Shown: positions 40,393-50,121 of the stretch, in pieces
Numbering within the stretch: the stretch's first letter is position 1
Layout of the letters: every line of letters starts with the position of its first letter
From: Regnicoccus frigidus
GTDB lineage: Bacteria; Cyanobacteriota; Cyanobacteriia; PCC-6307; Cyanobiaceae
Length of the DNA stretch: 64,000 nucleotides
NCBI GenBank assembly: GCA_025194985.1
Contig: JAOANE010000047.1
Location: 35,631 to 99,630 of the forward strand
Direction of reading: 5' to 3'
Position numbers and translations under genes: made by a program
Notes under the pieces: model-generated
Seen by the model: the letters and a program-made list of their open reading frames with translations, nothing else
Told to the model about the DNA's origin: nothing
Database searches by the model: none

Positions 40393-42345
40393 ATGGTGCT
40401 TGCCGATTCGCTTCCCCCCTCCGCGTCCGCCTGGTGCGCCGCCGACGGCGCCGCTCTCTATGGCGTAGACGGCTGGGGCGATCCCTATTTCAGTGTCAGC
40501 GAGCGCGGCCATGTGATGGTGCAGCCCCGCGGCGAACGCGGCGGCGCCCTCGATCTGGTGGAACTGGTGCGGGGGCTGCAGGGCCGCGATCTCTCCCTGC
40601 CGCTGCTGATCCGCTTCGACGACATCCTCGAAGACCGGCTGGAGCGGCTCCACGCCGCCTTTGAGAGAGCGATCGCCCAGTACGGCTACGCCGGCCGCTA
40701 CCAGGGCGTTTTCCCGGTGAAATGCAACCAGCAGCGCCACGTGGTGGAGCAGCTGATGGAAAGCGGCCGCCGCTGGCACTTCGGGCTCGAGGCCGGCAGC
40801 AAGGCCGAACTGCTGATCGCCCTGTCGCTGCTCGACGACCCCGAGGCCCTGCTGATCTGCAACGGCTACAAAGACCAGCGCTACATCGAGACGGCGATCC
40901 TGGCCCGCCGGCTCGGCCGCCAGCCGGTGGTGGTGATCGAGCAGGCCGATGAGGTCGAGCCGATCATTGCCGCCAGCCGGGCCCTCGGCTCAGCGCCCTT
41001 GATCGGCGTGCGGGCCAAGCTCTCGAGCCGCAGCACCGGCCGCTGGGGCAGTTCGGTGGGCGAGCGGGCCAAGTTCGGTCTCTCGGTGCCCGACCTGCTG
41101 GCCACCCTCGACACCCTGCGCCAGGCGGATCTGCTCGGCGAATTGCGCCTGCTGCACTTCCACGTGGGCAGCCAGATCAACGACATCGCCGTGCTCAAGG
41201 ACGCCCTGCAGGAAGCCGGTCAGATCTACGTGCAGCTGGCCCAGCTCGGTGCTCCGCTCGGTTACCTCGACGTGGGCGGCGGCCTCGGCATCGACTACGA
41301 CGGCAGCCGCACCGCCACCGCCGCCTCCACCAACTACTCGCTGCAGAACTACGCCAACGATGTGGTGGCCACCGTGCGCGAGTGCTGCGAGCCCCACGGC
41401 ATCCCCCTGCCCACCCTGGTGAGCGAGAGCGGCCGTGCGATCGCCAGCCATTTCAGCGTGCTGGTGTTCGACGTGCTCGGTGCTGGCCAGGTCAGTGGCG
41501 CGGTGCCGCCGCTGAGCGAGGGCGAACCACTGATTGTGCGCAACTTGCGCGACACCCTCTCGGCGATCGAGGCCGGCGCCGAGGCCAGCAGCGGCGACCA
41601 CCTGCAAGAGGGCTGGAACGACGCGATCAAGTTCAAGCACGACGCCCTCTCCGCCTTCCGTCTCGGCTACCTGACCCTCACCGAGCGGGGAGCCGCCGAA
41701 CGCCTCTACTGGGCCTGCTGCGAATCGATCGCCAGCCAGCTGGCCCGCTGGCCGGCCAGCGCCGCGATCCCCGATGAGCTGCGCACCCTGCCGGCGGCCC
41801 TGGCCAGCACCTACTACGCCAACTTCTCGGTGTTTCGCTCCGCCCCCGACACCTGGGCGATTGACCAGCTGTTCCCGGTGCTGCCGATCCATCGCCTCAA
41901 CGAACGCCCCAACCGCCTGGGCAGCTTCGCTGACCTCACCTGTGACTCCGACGGCAAGCTGGCCCGCTTCATCGATGCCGGCCAGGTGAAACCGCTGCTC
42001 GAGTTGCATGACCTGCAGCCCGATGAGCCTTACTGGATCGGCCTGTTTCTCGGCGGCGCTTACCAGGAGGTGATGGGCAACCTGCACAACCTGTTCGGCA
42101 GCACCAATGCAGTCCATATCCGTCTTGGTGCCAATGGCAGCTACCGGGTCGAGCATGTGGTGAGGGGCAACACCAATGCCGAGGTGCTCGAAGCGATGGA
42201 ACACGAACCCGACCAACTGCTTGAGCGTCTGCGCCTGGCCAGTGAGGCGGCCATCGACCGGGGCGACCTGCCAATCCGCGATGCCCAGCGGCTGATGGCC
42301 CACCTGGAAGGCAGCCTGCGCCAGACCACTTACCTGCAGACCTGA
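40393..42345 (+). CDS. speA: Biosynthetic arginine decarboxylase
   Basis: PLP enzyme converting arginine to agmatine for polyamine synthesis. 650 aa from ATG 40393. GVFPVKCNQQRHVVEQL bears the PLP-binding Lys, FGLEAGSKAELLIALSLL follows, LHFHVGSQINDIAVLKDALQEA and YLDVGGGLGIDYDGS form the barrel's PLP-phosphate region, and the C-terminal half has WYAC-like blocks (DLTCDSDGKLARF, YWIGLFLGGAYQEVMGNLHNLFG). The upstream in-frame start at 40300 is less likely. Confidence 0.95.
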   Translation: MVLADSLPPSASAWCAADGAALYGVDGWGDPYFSVSERGHVMVQPRGERGGALDLVELVRGLQGRDLSLPLLIRFDDILEDRLERLHAAFERAIAQYGYAGRYQGVFPVKCNQQRHVVEQLMESGRRWHFGLEAGSKAELLIALSLLDDPEALLICNGYKDQRYIETAILARRLGRQPVVVIEQADEVEPIIAASRALGSAPLIGVRAKLSSRSTGRWGSSVGERAKFGLSVPDLLATLDTLRQADLLGELRLLHFHVGSQINDIAVLKDALQEAGQIYVQLAQLGAPLGYLDVGGGLGIDYDGSRTATAASTNYSLQNYANDVVATVRECCEPHGIPLPTLVSESGRAIASHFSVLVFDVLGAGQVSGAVPPLSEGEPLIVRNLRDTLSAIEAGAEASSGDHLQEGWNDAIKFKHDALSAFRLGYLTLTERGAAERLYWACCESIASQLARWPASAAIPDELRTLPAALASTYYANFSVFRSAPDTWAIDQLFPVLPIHRLNERPNRLGSFADLTCDSDGKLARFIDAGQVKPLLELHDLQPDEPYWIGLFLGGAYQEVMGNLHNLFGSTNAVHIRLGANGSYRVEHVVRGNTNAEVLEAMEHEPDQLLERLRLASEAAIDRGDLPIRDAQRLMAHLEGSLRQTTYLQT

Positions 42346-42359
42346 CTGGAGCTGATGCC

Positions 42360-42926
42360 ATGTGGGGAGATGAATCGCAGCTGAAGATCGTGCGCGAGCG
42401 CATCAAGCTGCTGCTGAAGATCCACTACGCCGATCTGGCGCCGGTCCAGCGCCTCGCCAGCCAGGGGGACCTGCTGATGCGTCAGGGAGATCCCGCCACC
42501 AGCCTGATGCTGCTCACCAGCGGCAAGGTAGCGGTCCAGATCCAGTTGCTTGAGCCCAGGCCCCACACCCTGGCGGTGCTCGAAGCGGAGGAACTCCTCG
42601 GTGAAATGGGATTGTTCGGCACCGGCATCCATTCCGCCGACGTGCGGGTGGTGGAGGGACCGGCCGAGCTGATTGAAGTCAGCGGCGACAACTTCCTCAA
42701 AACCCTGCTCTTCGACGTCGACCTGGCCATGGAGATGCTGTCGCTGGTGAGCCAGCGCTGCAAGTCGGGCAACAGGGTGATCGGCCTGCTCCTTGATGGC
42801 ATCGCCGCGGCCCACCGGGGCGACACGGCCCAGCTGGCGGCCATCGCCAGCGCCATCCGGCCGCTCGATCACTGCCTGAGCCTGGCTGGCGATCGGCTGG
42901 TGGAACTGGGCGAGAGACGGGCCTGA
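42360..42926 (+). CDS. Cyclic-nucleotide-binding-domain protein
   Basis: A 188-residue protein with one cNMP-binding beta-roll: GDLLMRQGDPATSLMLLTSGKVAVQIQLLE, AEELLGEMGLFGTGIHSADVRVVEGPAELIEVSGDNFLKTL. The phosphate-binding cassette has G-E but lacks the clear RxA of cAMP-binding proteins, so ligand binding is uncertain. No DNA-binding helix-turn-helix follows, so it is not a CRP-type regulator. Found 14 bp after speA and probably cotranscribed. Confidence 0.75.
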   Translation: MWGDESQLKIVRERIKLLLKIHYADLAPVQRLASQGDLLMRQGDPATSLMLLTSGKVAVQIQLLEPRPHTLAVLEAEELLGEMGLFGTGIHSADVRVVEGPAELIEVSGDNFLKTLLFDVDLAMEMLSLVSQRCKSGNRVIGLLLDGIAAAHRGDTAQLAAIASAIRPLDHCLSLAGDRLVELGERRA

Positions 42927-42931
42927 ACCAT

Positions 42932-43642
42932 TCAGTTGGCGCAGAAACGCACCAGCAGTTCGAGGCGGTCGGTGGGGGCCGCCAGTTCGGCCGGATCAAA
43001 CGGGGCCGCCTCATCAGCCATCGCTGTGCGAAACACCCTCGGCCCCATCCCTCCTTCGATCTGCACCTCCAGGGGGTTGAGGGCCCGCAGGCCGATCACC
43101 TCGGCAATGGTGAGGGCCTGACTGCGGGCCTCTTGATAGGCCGACCGCAACAGCTGGCGGCGTACGTCGGCGTCGGCAGCAGGGTCGGCCTCGGTGGTCA
43201 CCGGGGACAGACGAACCCCCGGCAGGCTGCCCACCTGGCGGATCATGCCCTGGAGCTGGGGAGGCTGCAGCTGACCGTTCAGGCGCAGGCTAGCCTTCAC
43301 CAGCTCGGGCCTGTCCTTGCTGCGCGGCTGCTGCCAGGTGGACGGGGAGCCCACCTCCAGCTCGCTCACCTGCAGCAGCTGCAAGGCCGTGCGCACGGCC
43401 GCCAGCCGTTCCTGCAGGGCTGGCAGGGCCAGCTCGGCGGTGGCGGCCTCAGCCTCCAGCCCCAGCGAGAAGCGCAGCCGCTCGGTGGTCCGTTTGACCT
43501 CGGCATTGCCGCGCGCCTCCAGCAGGGTGCCGTCGCAGCGGAGCTGAACCTGCTGGGAGAGCGCCGGCAGGGGCAGGAGCGCCAGGGACAGGGGCCATAG
43601 ACCCAGCGCTGAGAGCCAGCACGCGGGAGGAAGGGGACGCAT
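42932..43642 (-). CDS. SIMPL-domain (DUF541) secreted protein
   Basis: A 236-residue protein with a signal peptide (CWLSALGLWPLSLALLPLPALSQ) followed by a SIMPL/DUF541 domain: LRCDGTLLEARGNAEVKRTTERLRFSLGLEAEAATAELALPALQERLAAVRTALQLL and YQEARSQALTIAEVIGLRALNPLEVQIEGG. Family members are periplasmic or surface proteins of unsettled function. It converges on the cNMP-domain gene with a 5-bp gap and lies 63 bp after alaS. Confidence 0.8.
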   Translation of the reverse strand: MRPLPPACWLSALGLWPLSLALLPLPALSQQVQLRCDGTLLEARGNAEVKRTTERLRFSLGLEAEAATAELALPALQERLAAVRTALQLLQVSELEVGSPSTWQQPRSKDRPELVKASLRLNGQLQPPQLQGMIRQVGSLPGVRLSPVTTEADPAADADVRRQLLRSAYQEARSQALTIAEVIGLRALNPLEVQIEGGMGPRVFRTAMADEAAPFDPAELAAPTDRLELLVRFCAN

Positions 43643-43705
43643 CGGCCAGGTTGCGACGAGACCCCAGACTGCCCCGCCGCGGGTCAGGCTCCCTGGCCGC
43701 TCCGT

Positions 43706-46390
43706 TCAGGAACCAGCCGCAGCCAACGCCGAGACCAGCTCCGCCCTGGCCTGCTCCAACGCACCATCGAGCGCCGCGCCGTCCTTGCCGCCGGCCTGGG
43801 CCAGGTTGGGGCGACCGCCACCGCCGCCGCCACAGCGCTTGGCCACACCACCGATGAAGGCCCCGGCCTTGGGACCCTTGGCGATCACCGCCTTTCCGAA
43901 GGCCGCCACCAGGATCACCTTGCCGCTGTCAGCCGGGTCAGGCAGGCCGCCCAGCAGCACCGCCGCCCCGTCACCGAGCTGCTGCTGCAGTTGCTGGGCG
44001 GCGCCCTGCAAACCGGCGCCCTCCACCCCGTCGAGGCGGGCCACCAGCAGCTGGAAGGCGCCCAGCGTTTCGGCCTCAGACACCAGCGCTGCCGCCTTGG
44101 CCAGGGCCAGTTCGCTGCGCACCGCGCCCAGCGCCTTGTTGCTCGCCTTGAGTTCCTCCTGCAGGGCGCTCACCCGCTCCACAATCTCGCCCGGCTGGGC
44201 CTTGAAACGCTCGCCCAGGTCGCGCACCACCTGCTCGCGGGCCTTGAGGTAAGGCAGCAGCGCCGGGCCGGCCACCGCTTCGATCCGGCGGATGCCTGCG
44301 GCCACGCCGCTTTCGCCGGAGATCTTGAACAGACCGATCTCGGCGGTGTTGGCCACGTGGGTGCCGCCGCAGAGTTCCATCGACACACCGGGCACGTCCA
44401 CCACCCGCACCGTCGCGTCGTATTTCTCGCCGAACATGGCCACGGCTCCGGCGGCCCTGGCCTGCTCCAGCGCCATCTCCTGCACCTCCATCGCGTGAGC
44501 CGCTTCGATCCAGCCGTTGATCAGGTCCTCGATCCGCTCCAACTCCTCGCGGCTGAGCGGGCGCGGGCAATGGAAGTCGAAGCGCAGCCGATCGAAATCC
44601 ACCAGGGAGCCGGCCTGGCTGATCGCGGGGTCCACCACCTGCTTGAGCGCCGCCTGCAGCAGGTGGGTGGCGGTGTGGTGGGCCTGGGCCCGGCGCCGGC
44701 AGCGGCGATCGACCCGGGCGTTGAGCTGGTCACCGAGCTGCAGCACGCCCCGCTCAATCCGGCCGTGGTGAACAAACAACTTGCGCAGGCGGCTCACCGC
44801 CTCGATCTCAACGATCAAGTCCTGGCCGACCAGCAGGCCGCGGTCACCGATCTGGCCACCGGATTCGCCATAGAACGGCGTGGCATCGAGCACCAGCTGC
44901 ACCGCGTCGCCGGCCACCGCCCGCTGGCCCGGCGCGCCGTTCACCACCAGCGCCATCACCTGGCTGGGATGCTCCAGGGCGCCATAGCCGTGGAAATCGG
45001 TGTCGGCCAGATCGGCGGCGATCGCCTCAATGGCGCCCTGGACGGTGAGATCCACGCTCACCGCTGCCGCCTTGGCCCGCTGGCGCTGGGCCTCCATCGC
45101 TGCCTCGAAACCGTCGCGGTCCACCGTCAGACCATGCTCTTCGGCGATCTCTTCGGTGAGCTCCAGCGGGAAGCCATAGGTGTCGTAGAGCTCGAAGGCC
45201 TGGGCGCCGCTGATCCGCTGGGGTCTGGCGGCCAGCAGCTCAGCCAGCAGCTTCTCGCCCCTCTCGAGGGTTTCAAGAAAGCGGGCCTCCTCCCGCTCCA
45301 GCTCCGCGGTGATCGCCCCCCGGCGCTCCAGCAACTCGGGGTAGGCCGGCGCCATCAAGCTGATCGCCGCCTCGCCCATCGCGTGGAGGAAGGGCCGATC
45401 GATGCCGATCAGCCGCCCGTGGCGCACGACCCGGCGCAACAGACGCCGCAGGATGTAGCCCCGGCCCAGGTTCGAGGCACTCACCCCATCGCCGATCAGC
45501 TGGGTGATGGCTCGGCTGTGGTCGCCGATCACCTTCAACGACGTCTGAGCCTTGGTATTAAGACCGGGATAGGTGAGGCCAGCGAGGCCAGCGGCCGTTT
45601 CGATCAGCGGGTAGATCAGATCGGTTTCGTAGTTGTTCGGCACTTGCTGCAGGATCTGGGCCATGCGCTCGAGTCCCAGGCCCGTGTCGATGTTGCGGTT
45701 GGCCAGCGGCGTGAGCACACCAGCGGCATCGCGGTTGAATTCCATGAACACGAGGTTGTAGAACTCGATGAATCGGCTGTCGTCCTCCAGGTCGATGCCG
45801 TCATCGCCCAGTTCGGGTTTGAAGTCGTAGTAGAGCTCCGAGCAGGGACCGCAGGGACCAGTAGGACCCGACACCCAGAAGTTGTCGGCCTCATCGAGGC
45901 GCACGATCCGCTTGGGGGTAACCCCCACCGCGTCACGCCAGATCGCCGCGGCCTCGTCGTCGTCACGGAACACGCTCACCACCAACCGGGCCGGATCGAG
46001 GCCGAACAGCTCGGTGGAAAGCTCCCAGGCCCAGGCAATCGCCTCAGCCTTGAAGTAGTCGCCAAACGAAAAGTTGCCGAGCATCTCGAAAAATGTGTGA
46101 TGCCGCGCCGTGCGGCCCACGTTCTCGATGTCGTTGGTGCGGATGCATTTCTGGGCTGTGGTGGCCCGCGGCGCCGGCCTCGGAGACTGCCCCAGGAACA
46201 CCGGCTTGAACGGCAGCATCCCAGCGATGGTGAGCAGCACCGTGGGGTCGTCGGGAATCAGCGAGGCACTGGCCAGCCGCTGGTGGCCCCGAGCCGCGTA
46301 GAAAGCGAGGAAGGCTTCGCGGATCTCCGCGCCGCTGCGCGGGCGGGTGGCGCCGGTTGGGAAGTGGCGGGAATCTGGAGCGGCAGCCAT
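43706..46390 (-). CDS. alaS: Alanyl-tRNA synthetase
   Basis: 894 aa from ATG 46390. The class II catalytic core runs from SGAEIREAFLAFYAARGHQRLASASLIPDDPTVLLTIAGMLPFKPVFLGQ; QKCIRTNDIENVGRTARHHTFFEMLGNFSFGDYFK is motif 2 and the Ala-specific block. The editing domain has HHTATHLLQAAL and ELCGGTHVANTAEIG (zinc-binding His/Cys), and the C-terminal DHHA1 domain ends with GGGGGRPNLAQAGGKDG. Complete and unremarkable. Confidence 0.97.
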   Translation of the reverse strand: MAAAPDSRHFPTGATRPRSGAEIREAFLAFYAARGHQRLASASLIPDDPTVLLTIAGMLPFKPVFLGQSPRPAPRATTAQKCIRTNDIENVGRTARHHTFFEMLGNFSFGDYFKAEAIAWAWELSTELFGLDPARLVVSVFRDDDEAAAIWRDAVGVTPKRIVRLDEADNFWVSGPTGPCGPCSELYYDFKPELGDDGIDLEDDSRFIEFYNLVFMEFNRDAAGVLTPLANRNIDTGLGLERMAQILQQVPNNYETDLIYPLIETAAGLAGLTYPGLNTKAQTSLKVIGDHSRAITQLIGDGVSASNLGRGYILRRLLRRVVRHGRLIGIDRPFLHAMGEAAISLMAPAYPELLERRGAITAELEREEARFLETLERGEKLLAELLAARPQRISGAQAFELYDTYGFPLELTEEIAEEHGLTVDRDGFEAAMEAQRQRAKAAAVSVDLTVQGAIEAIAADLADTDFHGYGALEHPSQVMALVVNGAPGQRAVAGDAVQLVLDATPFYGESGGQIGDRGLLVGQDLIVEIEAVSRLRKLFVHHGRIERGVLQLGDQLNARVDRRCRRRAQAHHTATHLLQAALKQVVDPAISQAGSLVDFDRLRFDFHCPRPLSREELERIEDLINGWIEAAHAMEVQEMALEQARAAGAVAMFGEKYDATVRVVDVPGVSMELCGGTHVANTAEIGLFKISGESGVAAGIRRIEAVAGPALLPYLKAREQVVRDLGERFKAQPGEIVERVSALQEELKASNKALGAVRSELALAKAAALVSEAETLGAFQLLVARLDGVEGAGLQGAAQQLQQQLGDGAAVLLGGLPDPADSGKVILVAAFGKAVIAKGPKAGAFIGGVAKRCGGGGGGRPNLAQAGGKDGAALDGALEQARAELVSALAAAGS

Positions 46391-46455
46391 GGCCCAAAAC
46401 AGCGAAACAACCCTGGAAAGGGCATGATCGCCCAGCACAGGCACCAGCGACGCCG

Positions 46456-46857
46456 TTGTCTTCCACCGAGCAGCGCCATCAGTTGCGGCTCCAGTCGATC
46501 GGCTGGGCCCTGCTCGCCGGTGGCACCGCTCTGGCCCTCGGCCTGGTGCTGGGTCTGGAGCCGGGGCTGCGGGCCGGCGGCTGCGGTTTCTTCTACGGCC
46601 TGCTGGCCTTCCACCTGCAGCGGGTCGACCCGGACGATGGCCATCTCCAGGCCGGCCTGGTGGGAGCGGTCTGCGGCATCCGCAGCCTCGCCCTTCCCCT
46701 GGATCTCCCTGAGCTCGTTAGCGGGCACTGGGTCGAGGCGGCTCTGGCGCTGCTGCAGACAGCGCTCAAAGCCTGGTGGCCACTGTGGTGGCCGCTGCTG
46801 GGCGCCGCCCTGCTGCTGCAGGCAGGGCAACGGCTGCTGCCCGCCTTGAAGCCTTGA
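46456..46857 (+). CDS. Small membrane protein of unknown function
   Basis: About 133 residues from TTG 46456, or longer if an earlier in-frame start is used, which would overlap alaS head-to-head. Hydrophobic segments: SIGWALLAGGTALALGLVLGLEPG, AGGCGFFYGLLAF, and a C-terminal WWPLWWPLLGAALLLQAG. It recalls conserved picocyanobacterial hypotheticals between alaS and the SNF2 gene; I do not recognise a named family. It ends 74 bp before the helicase start. Confidence 0.6.
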   Translation: MSSTEQRHQLRLQSIGWALLAGGTALALGLVLGLEPGLRAGGCGFFYGLLAFHLQRVDPDDGHLQAGLVGAVCGIRSLALPLDLPELVSGHWVEAALALLQTALKAWWPLWWPLLGAALLLQAGQRLLPALKP

Positions 46858-46931
46858 ACTGATGCCTGGAGGGGGCAGGGGACCGCGATCGGGGATGATG
46901 GCGCCGATCCGTACCTGGCCGCGCCTCGGCG

Positions 46932-49900
46932 ATGAGCCTTCTGCACGCCACCTGGCTCCCAGCCGATAGCAGCGGCATGGCGGTCGCCGGCCTGATGCTC
47001 TGGGCCGATACCTGGCGGGTGGCCCACCCGGCCAGTCCGATTGAGGCGCCCCTCGCCCACCCGCTCAGCCTCAACCAGGACGACCTCGGCGCCTGGCTGG
47101 AGGAGTGGGACCTGTGGACCGAATCGTTCCGGCCGGCCTCGGCCGCCCTGAGCCTGCCGAGCCGTCGCCAGAGCAGCAAGGGCAGGAAGAAGTCCGAGAT
47201 GGGCGGCTGGAGTGGCCTGCCGCTGCAGGCCGGCGAACCGATCCCCAAAGATGTGGAGTGGTGGCCCTGGGAGGTGGAGGGGCTGTGGCTGGATCCCGCC
47301 GCCGCCGCCCTCTGGCTGGAGCGCCTGCCGCTCTCGGGAAACCATCCCGACCTGGCCGATGAATTGCGCTGGTGGAGCCATCTCCAACGCTGGAGCCTCA
47401 GCCTGATCGCCCGGGGCCGCTGGCTGCCCCAGGTGGAAGAGGGCCAGGCCCACTGGTTGCCCCTGCTCAACCGCGAAGACGACCGCCGTCGCCTCGAAGA
47501 TCTGGCCACCCAGCTGCCCCAGGTGGCGGTGGCTGGCCTCTGCCGTGGCTCGAACCTGCCTGGATCGGGTTCAGCCTGGGCCGGCGCCAACGGCAGCGCA
47601 CCCCTGGCCTGCTGGCGACCCGGCTCCGGCCGGCTGCGGGTGGTGACGATCCTCTCTGGCCTGGTGGATGCCCAGCTGCGCAGCGGCTTCAGCCCGAAAG
47701 CCGACGGCCTCGATCCCCTGCTGACGGCCTGGCAGCAGGCCCTGGGTCCGGGCAAGGGCGAGCTGCGCCTGGGCGAAGAAGAGATCGAGCGACTCGGCAC
47801 CGCCACCCACCACTGGCGCGAAGCGGTGGCCGGGCGGGTCGCCCCGGCCCGGGCCTGCCTGGAGCTCGACACACCGCCAGAGGGCGCTGAGCTCTGGGAG
47901 CTGCGCTTCAGCCTGCAGGCCGAGGCCGATCCGAGCCTGAAATTGCCGGCGGCGGCGGTCTGGGCGGCTGGTGAAGCCAGCCTGCAACTCGGCGAGATCA
48001 ACGTTCAGCAGCCCGGCGAACTGCTGCTCGAAGGCCTGGGCCGGGCCCTGCAGGTGTTCGAGCCGATCGGGCGGGGCCTCGATGCGGCCACCCCCTTGCA
48101 GATGGAGCTGGCCCCGGCCGAAGCCTTCGTGCTGGTGCGAACGGCCGCCGCCCGCCTGCGCGATGTGGGCGTGGGCGTGGTGCTCCCCCCCAGCCTCAGC
48201 GGTGGCCTGGCCAGCCGGCTGGGCCTGTCGATCGAAGCGGAGCTGCCGGCGAAATCACGGGGCTTCAGCCTCGGCGAAACCCTGGAGTGGCGCTGGGACC
48301 TGATGATCGGCGGCGTCACCTTGACCCTCAAGGACCTGGAGCGGCTGGCGAGCAAGCGCAGCCCACTGGTGCAGCACAAGGGGGCCTGGATCGAGCTGCG
48401 TCCGGGCGATCTCCGCAACGCCGAAAAGTTCTGCGCCCTCGATCCACCGCTCAGCCTCGACGACGCCCTGCGCCTGACCGGCAACGAAGGCGAAACCCTG
48501 CAGCGCCTGCCGGTGCACCGCTTCACGGCCGGGCCACGGCTGCAGGGGGTGCTGGAGCAGTACCACCAACAGAAGGCTCCCGATCCCCTGCCGGCACCGG
48601 AAGGCTTCTGCGGCCAGCTGCGCCCGTATCAGGAGCGGGGCCTGGGCTGGCTGGCCTTCCTGCACCGCTTCGACCATGGCGCCTGCCTGGCCGATGACAT
48701 GGGCCTGGGCAAGACGATCCAGCTGCTGGCCTTCCTGCAGCACCTCAAGTCCGAGCAGGAACTGAAGCGACCGGTGCTGCTGGTGGCCCCCACCTCCGTG
48801 CTCACCAACTGGAAGCGTGAGGCCACCGGCTTCACACCAGAGCTGACCGTGCTGGAGCACTACGGCCCGAGGCGGCCCGCCACGCCGGCGGCCCTGGCCA
48901 AGGCGCTCAAGGGCGTCGATCTGGTGCTCACCAGCTACGGCCTGCTGCAACGCGACAGCGAGCTGCTGGCCTCGATGGACTGGCAGGGAACGGTGATCGA
49001 CGAAGCCCAGGCGATCAAGAACCCTTCCGCCAAGCAATCCCTGGCAGCCCGTCAGCTGGCCAGGTCAGGCAAAACCAGCCGCTTCCGCATCGCCCTCACC
49101 GGCACCCCGGTGGAGAACCGGGTGAGTGAGCTGTGGGCCCTGATGGATTTCCTCAACCCCACGGTGCTGGGCGACGAAGAATTCTTCCGCCAGCGTTACC
49201 GCCTGCCGATCGAGCGCTACGGCGACACCGCCTCCCTGCGCGACATCAAGGCCCGGGTGGGCCCCTTCGTTCTGCGGCGGCTGAAAACCGACAAATCGAT
49301 CATCTCCGACCTGCCCGAGAAGCTGGAACTCAGCGAATGGGTGGGGCTCAGCAGCGAGCAGAGCAAGCTCTACCGCAAAACGGTGGACGAAACGCTCGAC
49401 GCCATCGCCCGGGCGCCCCTGGGCCAGAAGCATGGCCAGGTGCTCGGCCTGCTCACCAAGCTCAAGCAGATCTGTAACCACCCCGCCCTGGCCCTCAAGG
49501 AAGGGGGCATCGGCGAAGGGTTCAGCGCCCGCTCCGCCAAGCTGCAGCGGCTGGAAGAAATCGTTGATGAGGTGATCGAGGCGGGCGATCGGGCCCTGCT
49601 GTTCACCCAGTTCGCCGAATGGGGGCACCTGCTCAAGGCCCACCTCGAGAAGCGCTTCCGCCAGGAAGTGCCCTTCCTCTACGGCAGCACCAGCAAGGTG
49701 GAGCGCCAGGCGATGGTCGATCGCTTCCAGGACGATCCCCGCGGCCCCCAGTTGTTTCTGCTGTCGCTGAAGGCCGGTGGGGTGGGCCTCAACCTGACCC
49801 GCGCCAGCCACGTCTTCCACATCGATCGCTGGTGGAATCCGGCCGTGGAGAACCAGGCCACGGACCGGGCCTACCGCATCGGCCAGACCAACCGGGTGCT

Positions 49901-50060
49901 GGTGCACAAGTTCATCACCAGCGGCTCGGTGGAAGAGAAGATCGACCGGATGATTCGCGAGAAAGCCCGCCTTGCCGAAGACATCATCGGCAGCGGCGAG
50001 GAGTGGCTGGGTGGTCTCGATCCCGGCCAACTCCGGGATCTGGTCGCCCTCAACGACTGA
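46932..50060 (+). CDS. SNF2-family DNA/RNA helicase-like ATPase
   Basis: A 1042-residue SWI2/SNF2 protein. A 530-residue N-terminal region of bacterial SNF2 type precedes two RecA domains: Walker A DDMGLGKTIQL near residue 588, DEAQAIKN near 690, ALTGTPVENRVSELWALMDFLNP, and in the second domain LLFTQFAEWGHLL, SLKAGGVGLNLTRASHVFHIDRWWNPAVENQATDRAYRIGQTN. Such proteins remodel nucleoprotein complexes or assist transcription recycling (RapA-like), but no specific role is proven in cyanobacteria. Start ATG 46932. Confidence 0.92.
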   Translation: MSLLHATWLPADSSGMAVAGLMLWADTWRVAHPASPIEAPLAHPLSLNQDDLGAWLEEWDLWTESFRPASAALSLPSRRQSSKGRKKSEMGGWSGLPLQAGEPIPKDVEWWPWEVEGLWLDPAAAALWLERLPLSGNHPDLADELRWWSHLQRWSLSLIARGRWLPQVEEGQAHWLPLLNREDDRRRLEDLATQLPQVAVAGLCRGSNLPGSGSAWAGANGSAPLACWRPGSGRLRVVTILSGLVDAQLRSGFSPKADGLDPLLTAWQQALGPGKGELRLGEEEIERLGTATHHWREAVAGRVAPARACLELDTPPEGAELWELRFSLQAEADPSLKLPAAAVWAAGEASLQLGEINVQQPGELLLEGLGRALQVFEPIGRGLDAATPLQMELAPAEAFVLVRTAAARLRDVGVGVVLPPSLSGGLASRLGLSIEAELPAKSRGFSLGETLEWRWDLMIGGVTLTLKDLERLASKRSPLVQHKGAWIELRPGDLRNAEKFCALDPPLSLDDALRLTGNEGETLQRLPVHRFTAGPRLQGVLEQYHQQKAPDPLPAPEGFCGQLRPYQERGLGWLAFLHRFDHGACLADDMGLGKTIQLLAFLQHLKSEQELKRPVLLVAPTSVLTNWKREATGFTPELTVLEHYGPRRPATPAALAKALKGVDLVLTSYGLLQRDSELLASMDWQGTVIDEAQAIKNPSAKQSLAARQLARSGKTSRFRIALTGTPVENRVSELWALMDFLNPTVLGDEEFFRQRYRLPIERYGDTASLRDIKARVGPFVLRRLKTDKSIISDLPEKLELSEWVGLSSEQSKLYRKTVDETLDAIARAPLGQKHGQVLGLLTKLKQICNHPALALKEGGIGEGFSARSAKLQRLEEIVDEVIEAGDRALLFTQFAEWGHLLKAHLEKRFRQEVPFLYGSTSKVERQAMVDRFQDDPRGPQLFLLSLKAGGVGLNLTRASHVFHIDRWWNPAVENQATDRAYRIGQTNRVLVHKFITSGSVEEKIDRMIREKARLAEDIIGSGEEWLGGLDPGQLRDLVALND

Positions 50061-50121
50061 CCGAAAGGTTGATCAGGAGGCCGAACCGGAGAAGTAGCGC
50101 TGGCCTTGACTGCCCCAGACC

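Noticed and set aside
43991..46849. 952-codon ORF on + opposite alaS
   Set aside because: It lies antisense to the complete alanyl-tRNA synthetase gene; the His/Gln/Arg-rich translation is what high-GC codon bias gives on the opposite strand. Only its last part, in the same frame, is the small membrane protein gene.
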